Positions 33,972 through 41,622 of a DNA stretch of 48,621 nt are shown here, piece after piece (position 1 is the first letter of the stretch; the number at the start of each line of letters is the position of its first letter). The notes under the pieces were generated by a model. The model searched no databases. It saw nothing but the letters and a program-made list of their open reading frames with translations, and was not told where the DNA came from. Source of the DNA: Porphyromonas sp. oral taxon 278 str. W7784 (GTDB lineage Bacteria; Bacteroidota; Bacteroidia; Bacteroidales; Porphyromonadaceae); NCBI RefSeq assembly GCF_000467855.2, contig NZ_KI259258.1, positions 1 through 48,621 on the forward strand, given 5' to 3'. The position numbers and the translations under genes are program-made.

Positions 33972-35060
33972 CTATCTGGTGGGGATGTCCTCCTTGAGGA
34001 GGTGCAGGTCATTGACCCCTGCGACTTCGGTCGAGCATTCGCCGAGCCAACCATTGACTTGGTTGATCCCCGTGTGGATGCGGATGAAATCAATGCCAGG
34101 GAGATGCACCTTACGACCATACTTGTCGATAGCCCAGTCGATATCGATAGCTGAGTCAGCTAGGTCATTCTTCTCGTTGTCTACGTAGCCGTAGCGGAAC
34201 TTGAAGAGGACATAGTAGCGCCCTACACCACTCTGGTCTCGAGCGTTCTGTGGAAGGCGTGTACCACGGAGGGTGAGCTTATCACCCTTGATCCACTTGG
34301 GGTAATAGGACTGGCTGTGGAAGGTATTCTTAGGGAGCCAACCTGAGCCCCCCTTATTATCCGTCCAGTGTACATACTGCACGATCCCTACGAAGGGGAC
34401 ACCGGTGTCGGGAGACATCTCTTCCTTGGTGGGACGCTCGTAGGTCATCTCGTAGTCTCGGTAGAAGTTCATGTCCGAGCCTGGGACAGACTTCACGAGG
34501 TTGTACCAAGGCTCCTTGGTGTGATCCACGTGGGCGCTACCCTCGATCTCATACCATTCGTCTTCGTCGGGCTTACCGTTGCGGTTCACGTCGTAGGCGA
34601 CCATGATCACACCTGGTTCGCAGCTGCCACCAGCATAGGGTTGCTCATTCTGGTCACCATAGAAGGCATTGCCTAGGACACGGAAGTCACGCTTGCCAGG
34701 GACGTTGAGGATGGTATGGTCGAAGCCTACAGTGATGTAGCCACCCCAGCCACCGAGGGTGACGAGGCTACGCTGGTTGTCGGCGAGATATTCGAGTGCC
34801 TTCTCGTTCATCTTCTCCTGAGTATCCCCGTCTTCGTACTCGGGGAGCTTGTTGGTGAACTGCCCAACGGCTGGTAGGTACTCGAGGACTCGAGTGACAT
34901 AAGGTGTAGCGTTGGGATTGACCTCTGGCTTAGGGAACACAGGGACGGGAGGGACGACAGGAGGCTTGGGGGCTTCGTCCTTCTTACAGGAGACGAAGGT
35001 GACAGAGCCAAGTGCTAGGAGCGCCATCAGGAGCGAGCTCCAGGGTTGGAAGGGTTTCAT
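33972..35060 (-). CDS. Surface lipoprotein of the type found in B12-uptake loci
   Basis: A 362-residue lipoprotein with lipobox FVSC (Cys25) and KKDEA after it, a surface-export-like signal. A short Pro-rich linker leads to a globular domain with TRVLEYLPAVGQFTNKLPEY, SLVTLGGWGGYITVGFDHTI and RDFRVLGNAFYG. From memory this domain recurs next to BtuB/BtuG in Bacteroides B12 loci; its biochemical role is not known to me. A DVNRNGKPDEDEW stretch resembles a calcium-binding loop (DxNxNGxxDxDE). 12 bp separate it from btuG. Confidence 0.75.
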   Translation of the reverse strand: MKPFQPWSSLLMALLALGSVTFVSCKKDEAPKPPVVPPVPVFPKPEVNPNATPYVTRVLEYLPAVGQFTNKLPEYEDGDTQEKMNEKALEYLADNQRSLVTLGGWGGYITVGFDHTILNVPGKRDFRVLGNAFYGDQNEQPYAGGSCEPGVIMVAYDVNRNGKPDEDEWYEIEGSAHVDHTKEPWYNLVKSVPGSDMNFYRDYEMTYERPTKEEMSPDTGVPFVGIVQYVHWTDNKGGSGWLPKNTFHSQSYYPKWIKGDKLTLRGTRLPQNARDQSGVGRYYVLFKFRYGYVDNEKNDLADSAIDIDWAIDKYGRKVHLPGIDFIRIHTGINQVNGWLGECSTEVAGVNDLHLLKEDIPTR

Positions 35061-35072
35061 AGCTGTAGGTGT

Positions 35073-36239
35073 TTACTTGGGTTGAAGTTGCTTGCGTGTG
35101 AAGGCGAAGTGTGCAGGGATGTCACCCGTCTTGACGGACCACTTGCGTGTACCGGTCTTGAGGTCGTAGCAGTGGAGTTTGCCCGGGGTGACATAGTTCT
35201 TAGCGTCGGTGACGTAGAACTCTCCTCGCTCCCTATTAGTAGCGATGCCGTAGGGGATCTTGATATCCTTAGCCGTGCCATCCTTGATGAAGTCTCGGTC
35301 GATGACCTCCTGAGTCTTGGTGTCGATGACGGTATAGCTGATGGTATTCTCCCCAGTGAGGTAGCTCCACTCGGTGCTGTAGACGAAGAGGGAGTCGCCG
35401 GAGAGGGTCATGTTGGAGCACGAGACGTCGAGGGTCTTGGTCACCTTCTCGGTCTTGGGGTCGAAGACGAACATCTTCGAAGGGACATGATAGTAGTCCC
35501 CACGAGAAGATACCCAGATCTTCCCATAGTTGTCTAGCTCGAGGCGGTGGAGGTTGATGGCGACATCGACCTTCTTCTCTTCGGTGAAGGTCTTCAGATC
35601 GATGATGGAGATGGTCTTGTCGTAGTTGGGGACACGGTAGCCACCTGAGTTGGCGACATAGAGCTTGTCGCCGTAGATGACGATCTCATCGGGCTGGTAG
35701 CCTACGGGGCACTCCGCTACGACTTTGAGGGTGGCGGTATCGACCTTGGCGACGTAGCCCAGACGTGCATTGGGATCGATCTTCACGGGGCCAGCGTAGG
35801 AGCTGACATAGGCAAAGCCATCCTTGAAGACGATGTAGCGGCAGTTGGGGATAGAGATCTTCCCGATGTGCTTGGCTGTATTGACGTCCATGACCTCGAT
35901 GAGGTGGGAGACGTTGATGACGGCATAGAGGCGGTTGCCATAGATCTGTAGGTCGTTGCCTACGTCACCGAGCTCCTTGACGACTCCGGGGTTACGTTCG
36001 GCGTAGATATTACGGGTGTACTTACCTGTCTCGTAGTCGTAGTAGTCGAGGGTGGACTTATTAGAGCCCATGTTCGCCTCATTGAGTAGGAAGAATCCTT
36101 TGATAGGGCCAGCAGGCTCTGGCTTCCCCCCTTGCTCTTCGGTGGAGGGGATGATCTCGTCCTCCTTGCGACAGGAGGAGAGGAAGAGGGCAAAGATACC
36201 TACCCAGAGGAGTAGGTGGGTGATGGATGAAGTCTTCAT
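35073..36239 (-). CDS. btuG: BtuG-like surface propeller lipoprotein (vitamin B12 capture)
   Basis: In Bacteroides, BtuG is a seven-bladed propeller lipoprotein that caps BtuB and binds cobalamins with very high affinity. The protein has lipobox LFLSSC (Cys23 when started at the ATG at 36239) and the export-signal-like RKEDE. The blocks LNEANMGSNKSTLDYYDY, KELGDVGNDLQIYGNRLYAV, NCRYIVFKDGFAYVSSYAGP, GYQPDEIVIYGDKLYVANSG and KIPYGIATN are those I recall from BtuG. An ATG six codons upstream (36257) would overlap the btuB stop region and gives a poorer signal peptide. Directly downstream of the BtuB-like receptor, which supports the call. Confidence 0.82.
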   Translation of the reverse strand: MKTSSITHLLLWVGIFALFLSSCRKEDEIIPSTEEQGGKPEPAGPIKGFFLLNEANMGSNKSTLDYYDYETGKYTRNIYAERNPGVVKELGDVGNDLQIYGNRLYAVINVSHLIEVMDVNTAKHIGKISIPNCRYIVFKDGFAYVSSYAGPVKIDPNARLGYVAKVDTATLKVVAECPVGYQPDEIVIYGDKLYVANSGGYRVPNYDKTISIIDLKTFTEEKKVDVAINLHRLELDNYGKIWVSSRGDYYHVPSKMFVFDPKTEKVTKTLDVSCSNMTLSGDSLFVYSTEWSYLTGENTISYTVIDTKTQEVIDRDFIKDGTAKDIKIPYGIATNRERGEFYVTDAKNYVTPGKLHCYDLKTGTRKWSVKTGDIPAHFAFTRKQLQPK

Positions 36240-36253
36240 AGCTAGGGCGGTGG

Positions 36254-38269
36254 TCATAGTGTGTAGTCGATCTTGAGCTTGGTGTTGATACCAGGCATCG
36301 GATAGGAGCGTACGACTTCGTACTGCTGATTGAGGAGGTTATTGACCTCGGCGGTGAGTCGTAGGCTGTGCTTCTTCAGAGTGAAGAGGCGGGAGAGGGA
36401 GAGATCGCTGGTGTACCAAGGGCGGGTATAGTTCTCTCGGATGTTAGCGCTGGCATCGTAGCGCTCTCCCGTATAGATGAAGCTGTAGTTGAGGTCCCAT
36501 CCTCCCCAAGCAAGAGATACGATGGCCGAACCGCTATGCCAAGGAATGTAGGGGATCTGCCCTCCGTAATAGGTGTCGGAGGGATCGGTAAGGTCTTGGG
36601 CTCGCTGGTAGGTGTAGGTCAGGCGTGTCGAAGCACGAAGCTTCCCTAGGCGCCACCCTCCCTCCAGAGCAAGGTCTATACCTCGGATACGGACGTGACC
36701 GAGGTTGACCATCGTCCACTGGAACTGGTTGGAGGTCGGCATGGCGATGATCTTGTCATCGACATAGTTGAGGTAGCCGTCTACCTGCACCTCGAGGCTA
36801 CGGAGCACACCTCGACTGAAGGGCTTGGTGTAGACCAACCCGAGGTCGTACTGGGTCGTGTACTCGGGGCGGAGGTATTTATTCCCGATGAAGGTATAGT
36901 AGAGATCGTTGAAGGTGGGCATGCGGAATATCCGCTTGTAGAAGCCTCTCACGCTCAGTTCGTGCTGTGACCACGGCTTGTAGCTGAGAATGAAGGTAGG
37001 GGTCCACTCGCTCTTCTCGGGCGCTTGTCCGTCCTTAGCCTTCGTCCAGTCGTGCACGTAGGTGTGTAGGAGGCTAGCCTGAGCCTTGAGCCCTCGGTAG
37101 GTGAAGTCTGAGGCCAGGGCGGTGAGTGCCGTCAGGCGGGTAGGGTAGGCGAAGGCGTAGAGGTCGGCCGAGAGGGTATTGTACTGTAGGTCCGAAGACA
37201 GCGCTAGTCGCCAGCTGTCGGTCAGGGCAAGTTGGTGCGCCGACGAGAGGTAAGCCTCCTGCTGATAGTAGTGATTGTTGACGTACATCGTCGTCACATC
37301 CAGCCGAGGGTCAGAGAGGTAGTGGAGGTAGTCGTAGGCAAACTTCCCATTGAGGAGGAGCGTATAGCGCCCGAAGCTCTTACGTAGGGATCCCTGAGCC
37401 ATCAGGTCGGTATCCCACTGGCGATCCTCGTGCTTGAACTTCCCTGGCTCTTCACGGACGAAGGCTCCGGGGTAGCCACGCTCCGAGCGGTAGAGGTAGG
37501 CTTTGGCTCGCCATTCCCCTTCGTCGATACGGCCGAAGAGCCCCGCCTCGAAGCGAAGGGAGCGCACGTCGCCGTTGTGTCGGATACTGGTCGTGTCGTA
37601 GCCGTTCTTCTTCTTGTAGGAGAAGCTGTAGCGCCCCGAGGTGTAGAGGTATTCGCTACTGATGGAGAGGTCGAGGGAGGGGCTTAGTCGACGCTCCCAG
37701 AGGAGGGAGGGATTGATCGTAGAGAAGGAGCCCACCTTGAGGGAGGCCTTCAGATGATCCCGCTTGGTAGCTGATACGTCGGGGCGTCGGGTAGTCATGT
37801 AGAGCGCCGCTGCGGAGGCAAAGCTCTTGGCGGGCTGGAGGATGGTGCTGCGCTGACCATTGTATATAGAGACCGACTCCATGTTGTCCAGGGAGAAGCG
37901 CCCGAGGTCGATCTGCCCGTTCTGCGTATTGCCTAGCTGGAGGCCGTCGTAGAAGACCCCGACATGCTGGGAGCCCATACTGCGGATATTCACCGTCTTG
38001 AGCCCACCGATACCGCCGTAGTCCTTGATCTGGACGCCTGCGAAGTAGCGAAGGGCGTCGGCGACACTCACGGCGCTGAGGCGCTGAAGTTCACGGCCCG
38101 AGAGGGTTTGGGCAGGGATGACATCCTTAGAGACAAAGCGCTCCCGGACCACCACCCCTTCGATGAAGTGGAGGCTGTCGGCTTGGCGCTGAGCCCATCC
38201 CATGCTGCAGGAGAGGAGGGCAAGAGCGACCATAGCCCATCGGCTGAGGCTACGCGTCAAAGTGGTCAT
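36254..38269 (-). CDS. btuB: BtuB-like TonB-dependent receptor
   Basis: Outer membrane TonB-dependent receptor, most likely for cobalamin. Started at the ATG at 38269 it is 671 residues with signal peptide MTTLTRSLSRWAMVALALLS. The plug contains SVADALRYFAGVQIKDYGG and IRSMGSQHVGVFYDGLQLG, and the barrel ends in aromatic-rich strands. No SusC-type N-terminal carboxypeptidase domain is present. The frame stays open upstream to 38365, but those 32 residues lie before the signal peptide and are unlikely to be translated. The BtuG-like gene follows at once. Vitamin B12 as substrate is inferred from the partner genes; haem or another ligand is possible. Confidence 0.82.
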   Translation of the reverse strand: MTTLTRSLSRWAMVALALLSCSMGWAQRQADSLHFIEGVVVRERFVSKDVIPAQTLSGRELQRLSAVSVADALRYFAGVQIKDYGGIGGLKTVNIRSMGSQHVGVFYDGLQLGNTQNGQIDLGRFSLDNMESVSIYNGQRSTILQPAKSFASAAALYMTTRRPDVSATKRDHLKASLKVGSFSTINPSLLWERRLSPSLDLSISSEYLYTSGRYSFSYKKKNGYDTTSIRHNGDVRSLRFEAGLFGRIDEGEWRAKAYLYRSERGYPGAFVREEPGKFKHEDRQWDTDLMAQGSLRKSFGRYTLLLNGKFAYDYLHYLSDPRLDVTTMYVNNHYYQQEAYLSSAHQLALTDSWRLALSSDLQYNTLSADLYAFAYPTRLTALTALASDFTYRGLKAQASLLHTYVHDWTKAKDGQAPEKSEWTPTFILSYKPWSQHELSVRGFYKRIFRMPTFNDLYYTFIGNKYLRPEYTTQYDLGLVYTKPFSRGVLRSLEVQVDGYLNYVDDKIIAMPTSNQFQWTMVNLGHVRIRGIDLALEGGWRLGKLRASTRLTYTYQRAQDLTDPSDTYYGGQIPYIPWHSGSAIVSLAWGGWDLNYSFIYTGERYDASANIRENYTRPWYTSDLSLSRLFTLKKHSLRLTAEVNNLLNQQYEVVRSYPMPGINTKLKIDYTL

Positions 38270-38342
38270 CGATACAATATACTCTAGGTTGGCTAATCGG
38301 TAAGGCTTTGGATTCTGTGTCTTCCCGCTATTAGCACTCGTG

Positions 38343-38350
38343 CAAAGGTA
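38343..38350 (-). promoter_or_regulatory. -7 promoter element for the btuB locus
   Basis: TACCTTTG on the minus strand matches TAnnTTTG and predicts a leader of about 65 nt before the ATG at 38269. Confidence 0.6.
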
Positions 38351-38454
38351 CGGATTTTGCCCCAATCGCTAGGGTCGGGACTCGGGGAGAACGAGGCGAA
38401 AAAATGGGGGCTCTCCAGCCCGCTTGGCAAAAGGCTTCTGAAGGGGTGCCCCAA

Positions 38455-38536
38455 AACCTACTGTAGGTCGTCGATGCGACCTACCGTGGGTCGCTCACGA
38501 CCTACTGTAGGTTTTTTTGACGACCTACCGTAGGTC
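38455..38536. repeat. Array of four GACCTAC(C/T)GTAGGTC palindromes, period 21-23 nt
   Basis: Four 15-nt dyads start at 38455, 38478, 38499 and 38522; the last, GACCTACCGTAGGTC, is the cleanest. A run of seven T lies between the third and fourth. The array sits between the divergent btuB and glycogen synthase promoters. Confidence 0.9.
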
Positions 38537-38587
38537 CCTCCGACACCCCCTCTCGGAGCGCAATGTGTATAATTGTAGACTTATGCT

Positions 38588-38595
38588 TAATTTTG
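38588..38595 (+). promoter_or_regulatory. -7 promoter element for glycogen synthase
   Basis: TAATTTTG fits TAnnTTTG and lies 78 nt before the ATG at 38674. It falls within the upstream open part of the frame, which argues against starts earlier than 38674. Confidence 0.5.
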
Positions 38596-38673
38596 ATACA
38601 GAGGGACGAGAGAAGCCTCTCGTTCGCTCACTCGACAGCATATACATTCACCACCTTACTGTACTGCACGATC

Positions 38674-40314
38674 ATGATCCTCGAGACGAGTTGGGAAGTC
38701 TGCAACAAGATGGGAGGGATCTATACCGTCCTCTCCTCACGGGCAGATGTGATGACCCAGCGCCACCCCGATAAGGTATGCTTCATAGGGCCTCTGCTCA
38801 CGGGCGAAGGCAAGTCTCTTCCCTTAGACTTCATCCCCGGGGCTATCCCCGAGCTCGAGGGCTGGACGAGGGAGGTCCTCCCCACGCTCGGGCTACGTGT
38901 CAAGACAGGACACTGGGCGGTCTCAGGCGAGCCCCCCGTGCTCCTGGTGGACTTCTCCCCGCTCTGGGAGGAGAAGGGCGACCTGTACTTCGAGCTCTGG
39001 AGAGCCTATGGTCTGGAGAGTGACAAGGGCTACGGTGACTACGACGAGTGTAGTCTCTTCGCTGTGGCTGCTGCCCGACTGATGGAGAGCATCGCCTCCT
39101 GGACGGCGGAGCCCACCACGGCGATCTTCAACGAATGGCAGACGGCCATGGGACTCCTCTACCTCAGGCAGCATGCTCCCGAGGTACGTACCCTCTTCAT
39201 CACCCACGCCACGACGATCGGGCGCTCCATCGCAGGCAATGACAAGGAGCTCTACACCTACATGGACCAGTACGATGGGGATCAGATGGCTCGTGAGCTA
39301 GGTGTCGAGGCCAAGCATGCTGTGGAGAAGCTCGCTGCACACGAAGCGTCGGTCTTCGCTACCGTCAGCAAGCTCACTGCTCGGGAGGCTAAGCAACTCC
39401 TCGGGCGTGAACCAGTAGTCCTGCCCAATGGCTTCCACATCGGAGGCTCTCCCTTCACCGCCCCGATGCAGTCGAAGCGCCGTAAGATGCGTCGCCTTCT
39501 CGCTCAGGTGGCTTCCCGCCTCTACGCTCGGCCCATTGACCCTGAGAAGGCCTTCTTCGTCTCTCTGGGGGGGCGCTATGAGTATCGCAATAAGGGCATA
39601 GACCTCTTCATCGAGTCCCTCTACCACTTCCAGACAAGCTACACGGCAGAGCGGGAAGTCGTCGCCTTCCTCCTCGTCCCCGCTTGGGAGGCTGGTCCTC
39701 GATCCGAACTGCAGTACCTCCTCAGCCATCCCGCCGAAGAGCAGGAGCGCCCCCTACAGTACCCCTGCCTCTCTCACTGGCTCTACAACACGGAGAACGA
39801 CCGTGCTGTTGCCCACATCCGTCACCGTGGGCTCGACCGTGCCGAAGGGCATGTCAAGGTCATCTTCGTACCCTGCTACCTCAACGGCATCGACGGGATC
39901 TTCGACCAGACCTATTATGACCTCCTGCAGGGGATGGACCTCACCATCTACCCCAGCTACTACGAGCCTTGGGGCTACACGCCACTGGAGAGTATCCGCT
40001 ATGGTGTGCCGACGATCACGACGACCCTCGCAGGCTTCGGACTCTGGGCCGAAGAGGAGGAAGCGACCTCACCCTTCGCAGAAGCGCCCTGCCCTCCTGT
40101 ACACGTCGTAGAGCGAACTGATACCAACATCCTCGAGACCATCCAGACGATCTCCTCCCTCATCCGTGAGCAGCTTCACCTGAGCCCCGAGGAGGCTAAG
40201 GCTCAGCGTCGCCTAGCCTACGAGCTGGCTCGCCGTGCTGACTGGAAGCTCTTCTACCGGCACTACGAGGAGGCCTACAAGTTCACCGAGGAGCTGCCTT
40301 CCCTCTTCTCTTAG
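38674..40314 (+). CDS. Glycogen synthase (GT3-type)
   Basis: Retaining glycosyltransferase that elongates glycogen with alpha-1,4-glucose from a sugar nucleotide. Started at 38674 it is 546 residues and begins MILETSWEVCNKMGGIYTVL, which matches the donor-binding N-terminus of the eukaryote-like GT3 synthases that Bacteroidales use. TIFNEWQTAMGLLY and the C-terminal YYEPWGYTPLESIRYGVPTITT contain the catalytic E-x7-E-type block. The frame is open for 37 more codons upstream, but that part spans the predicted promoter and is not conserved. Monocistronic, ended by a strong hairpin at 40356-40392. No branching or phosphorylase gene is nearby. Confidence 0.9.
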   Translation: MILETSWEVCNKMGGIYTVLSSRADVMTQRHPDKVCFIGPLLTGEGKSLPLDFIPGAIPELEGWTREVLPTLGLRVKTGHWAVSGEPPVLLVDFSPLWEEKGDLYFELWRAYGLESDKGYGDYDECSLFAVAAARLMESIASWTAEPTTAIFNEWQTAMGLLYLRQHAPEVRTLFITHATTIGRSIAGNDKELYTYMDQYDGDQMARELGVEAKHAVEKLAAHEASVFATVSKLTAREAKQLLGREPVVLPNGFHIGGSPFTAPMQSKRRKMRRLLAQVASRLYARPIDPEKAFFVSLGGRYEYRNKGIDLFIESLYHFQTSYTAEREVVAFLLVPAWEAGPRSELQYLLSHPAEEQERPLQYPCLSHWLYNTENDRAVAHIRHRGLDRAEGHVKVIFVPCYLNGIDGIFDQTYYDLLQGMDLTIYPSYYEPWGYTPLESIRYGVPTITTTLAGFGLWAEEEEATSPFAEAPCPPVHVVERTDTNILETIQTISSLIREQLHLSPEEAKAQRRLAYELARRADWKLFYRHYEEAYKFTEELPSLFS

Positions 40315-40355
40315 AGCGGGGAGGCACCCTAGCCTTCCCTTCGGAATAAAAGCAA

Positions 40356-40392
40356 ATCGCCCCTGCAGTCCAGAGTAGACTGCAGGGGCGAT
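40356..40392. terminator. Bidirectional terminator between glycogen synthase and lpxH
   Basis: A 15-bp perfect stem (40356-40370 with 40378-40392, core CGCCCCTGCAG) and a 7-nt loop lie between the convergent genes, with CTCTTTAT on the plus side. Confidence 0.8.
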
Positions 40393-40412
40393 CTCTTTAT
40401 CAAAAGGGCGGG

Positions 40413-41216
40413 CTAGACCTGATCTTCCTCTTCGAGGAACTGGTCGATCCACAGCGCCGAACCATCCCAAACGGCGAAGGAATTGTACTGAAGCCAATCC
40501 CCCAGGATGACGATCCGCTTCTCTCCTCTTAGAGCGAGGTCCACCAGCAGATGTCGGTGTCCGAAGAGGTAGTAGTCCACCTCGGGATGCTCCTCGATAT
40601 GAGCCTTCGTCCAGCGGACGAGCCACTCCTTCTCGATCTCGAAGTATTCATTGTGATAGGCGTGGGGGATCTGTCCTAGGGTAGCCTTACGTACCCCTCT
40701 CTTGCGACTTCTCAACGAGCAGCTCAGAGCGAAGCCCACCGTCCAGCGGGGATGGACCGCAGCGTAGAGACACCGAGCGACGGGATGACGGAAGAGACGG
40801 TAGAGGAACCTATTCGTCCACGAAAGTCCACAGTACTCCTTGTCGCCATGCGCTAGGCGGAAGGTCTTCCCATCCAGCGTGACAAGGGCCTCTTCGTGAT
40901 GCACCTGAGCTCCCAGCTCCTTCTCTAAGTAGTCGGCGAACCAGACATCATGATTGCCCGCAAAGAAGTGGATCTCTATCCCCGCATCGGCCATAAGGGC
41001 GACCTGACCGAGGAAGCGTACATGACCCCTAGGGACGACCGTGCGGTACTCAAACCAGTAGTCGAACATATCCCCGAGGAAGTACACCGCACGAGCATCC
41101 CCCTCGATGCTCTGAAGCCAGCGCACCAGACGGCACTCTACCGCCCGAGGGTCAGCATGATAGCCCGACCCCAGATGTGCATCGCTCGTGAAGTAGACCT
41201 TAGTCCGTCCGTCCAT
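40413..41216 (-). CDS. lpxH: UDP-2,3-diacylglucosamine diphosphatase LpxH
   Basis: Membrane-associated metallophosphatase that cleaves UDP-2,3-diacylglucosamine to lipid X, the step before LpxB. The 267-residue protein has calcineurin-like motifs in order: Asp12/His14 (SDAH), Asp49 (LGDMFD), Asn88-His89 (AGNHD), His123 (LAHGD) and GHRH near residue 220, plus FDYWFEY, which is characteristic of LpxH. It lies 4 bp after the SufT-like gene on the same strand and is the last gene before the terminator. Confidence 0.93.
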   Translation of the reverse strand: MDGRTKVYFTSDAHLGSGYHADPRAVECRLVRWLQSIEGDARAVYFLGDMFDYWFEYRTVVPRGHVRFLGQVALMADAGIEIHFFAGNHDVWFADYLEKELGAQVHHEEALVTLDGKTFRLAHGDKEYCGLSWTNRFLYRLFRHPVARCLYAAVHPRWTVGFALSCSLRSRKRGVRKATLGQIPHAYHNEYFEIEKEWLVRWTKAHIEEHPEVDYYLFGHRHLLVDLALRGEKRIVILGDWLQYNSFAVWDGSALWIDQFLEEEDQV

Positions 41217-41220
41217 AGTC

Positions 41221-41550
41221 TTACAGGAAGCCGAGCTCCAGCATGGCTTCTTCGCTCATCATGTCCTTATTCCACTCGGGCTCGAAGGTCAGCTGGATCT
41301 CTACCCCACTGACCCCAGGGACGTCCTCGACCTTCATACGCACATCCTCGAGGATGAAGTCTGCGGCGGGGCAGTTAGGGGCGGTGAGTGTCATCGTGAT
41401 CGTGACGAACATCTCATCCGTCAGTTCCACGCAGTAGATGAGCCCGAGATCGTAGACGTTGACGGGGATCTCAGGGTCGTAGACGGTGCGTAGTGCCGCT
41501 ACTATATCCTCCTCGATACGGAGGTATTCGTTTTCTAGTTCTTCTGCCAT
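41221..41550 (-). CDS. SufT-like (MIP18/DUF59) iron-sulfur assembly factor
   Basis: A 109-residue MIP18-family protein that helps mature iron-sulfur proteins. The block ALRTVYDPEIPVNVYDLGLIY (residues about 20-40) and MTLTAPNCPAADFI with the conserved Cys (residues about 73-86) define the family. The C-terminal part has FEPEWNKDMMSEEA, matching the W-x(3)-M-S-E pattern seen in SUF-associated members. No other suf genes are here. It is followed after 4 bp by lpxH. Confidence 0.92.
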   Translation of the reverse strand: MAEELENEYLRIEEDIVAALRTVYDPEIPVNVYDLGLIYCVELTDEMFVTITMTLTAPNCPAADFILEDVRMKVEDVPGVSGVEIQLTFEPEWNKDMMSEEAMLELGFL

Positions 41551-41622
41551 AAGATGGGTGATAGCGAGACGGGTGAAGTCCCTCTCTATAGAGAGAAATA
41601 GGGAGAGCCCCCTGTAGGTTCG

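Larger units (their letters stand above)
38270..38673. promoter_or_regulatory. Divergent regulatory region between btuB and glycogen synthase
   Basis: A 404-bp gene-free stretch. It holds the btuB promoter (38343-38350), a four-unit palindrome array (38455-38536) and the glycogen synthase promoter (38588-38595). A complete cobalamin riboswitch was looked for and not found. Confidence 0.6.

Noticed and set aside
38270-38345. Cobalamin riboswitch upstream of the btuB-like gene
   Set aside because: On the minus strand there is a short stretch AATAGCGGGAAGACACAG that resembles part of the 5' core, but the CCCGC-ACTGT block and the B12 box are not seen, and the predicted leader of about 65 nt is too short. 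A covariance-model search (RF00174) on 38270-38560 would settle it.
38563-38673. N-terminal extension of glycogen synthase
   Set aside because: The extra 37 residues are not conserved and span the predicted promoter at 38588-38595.
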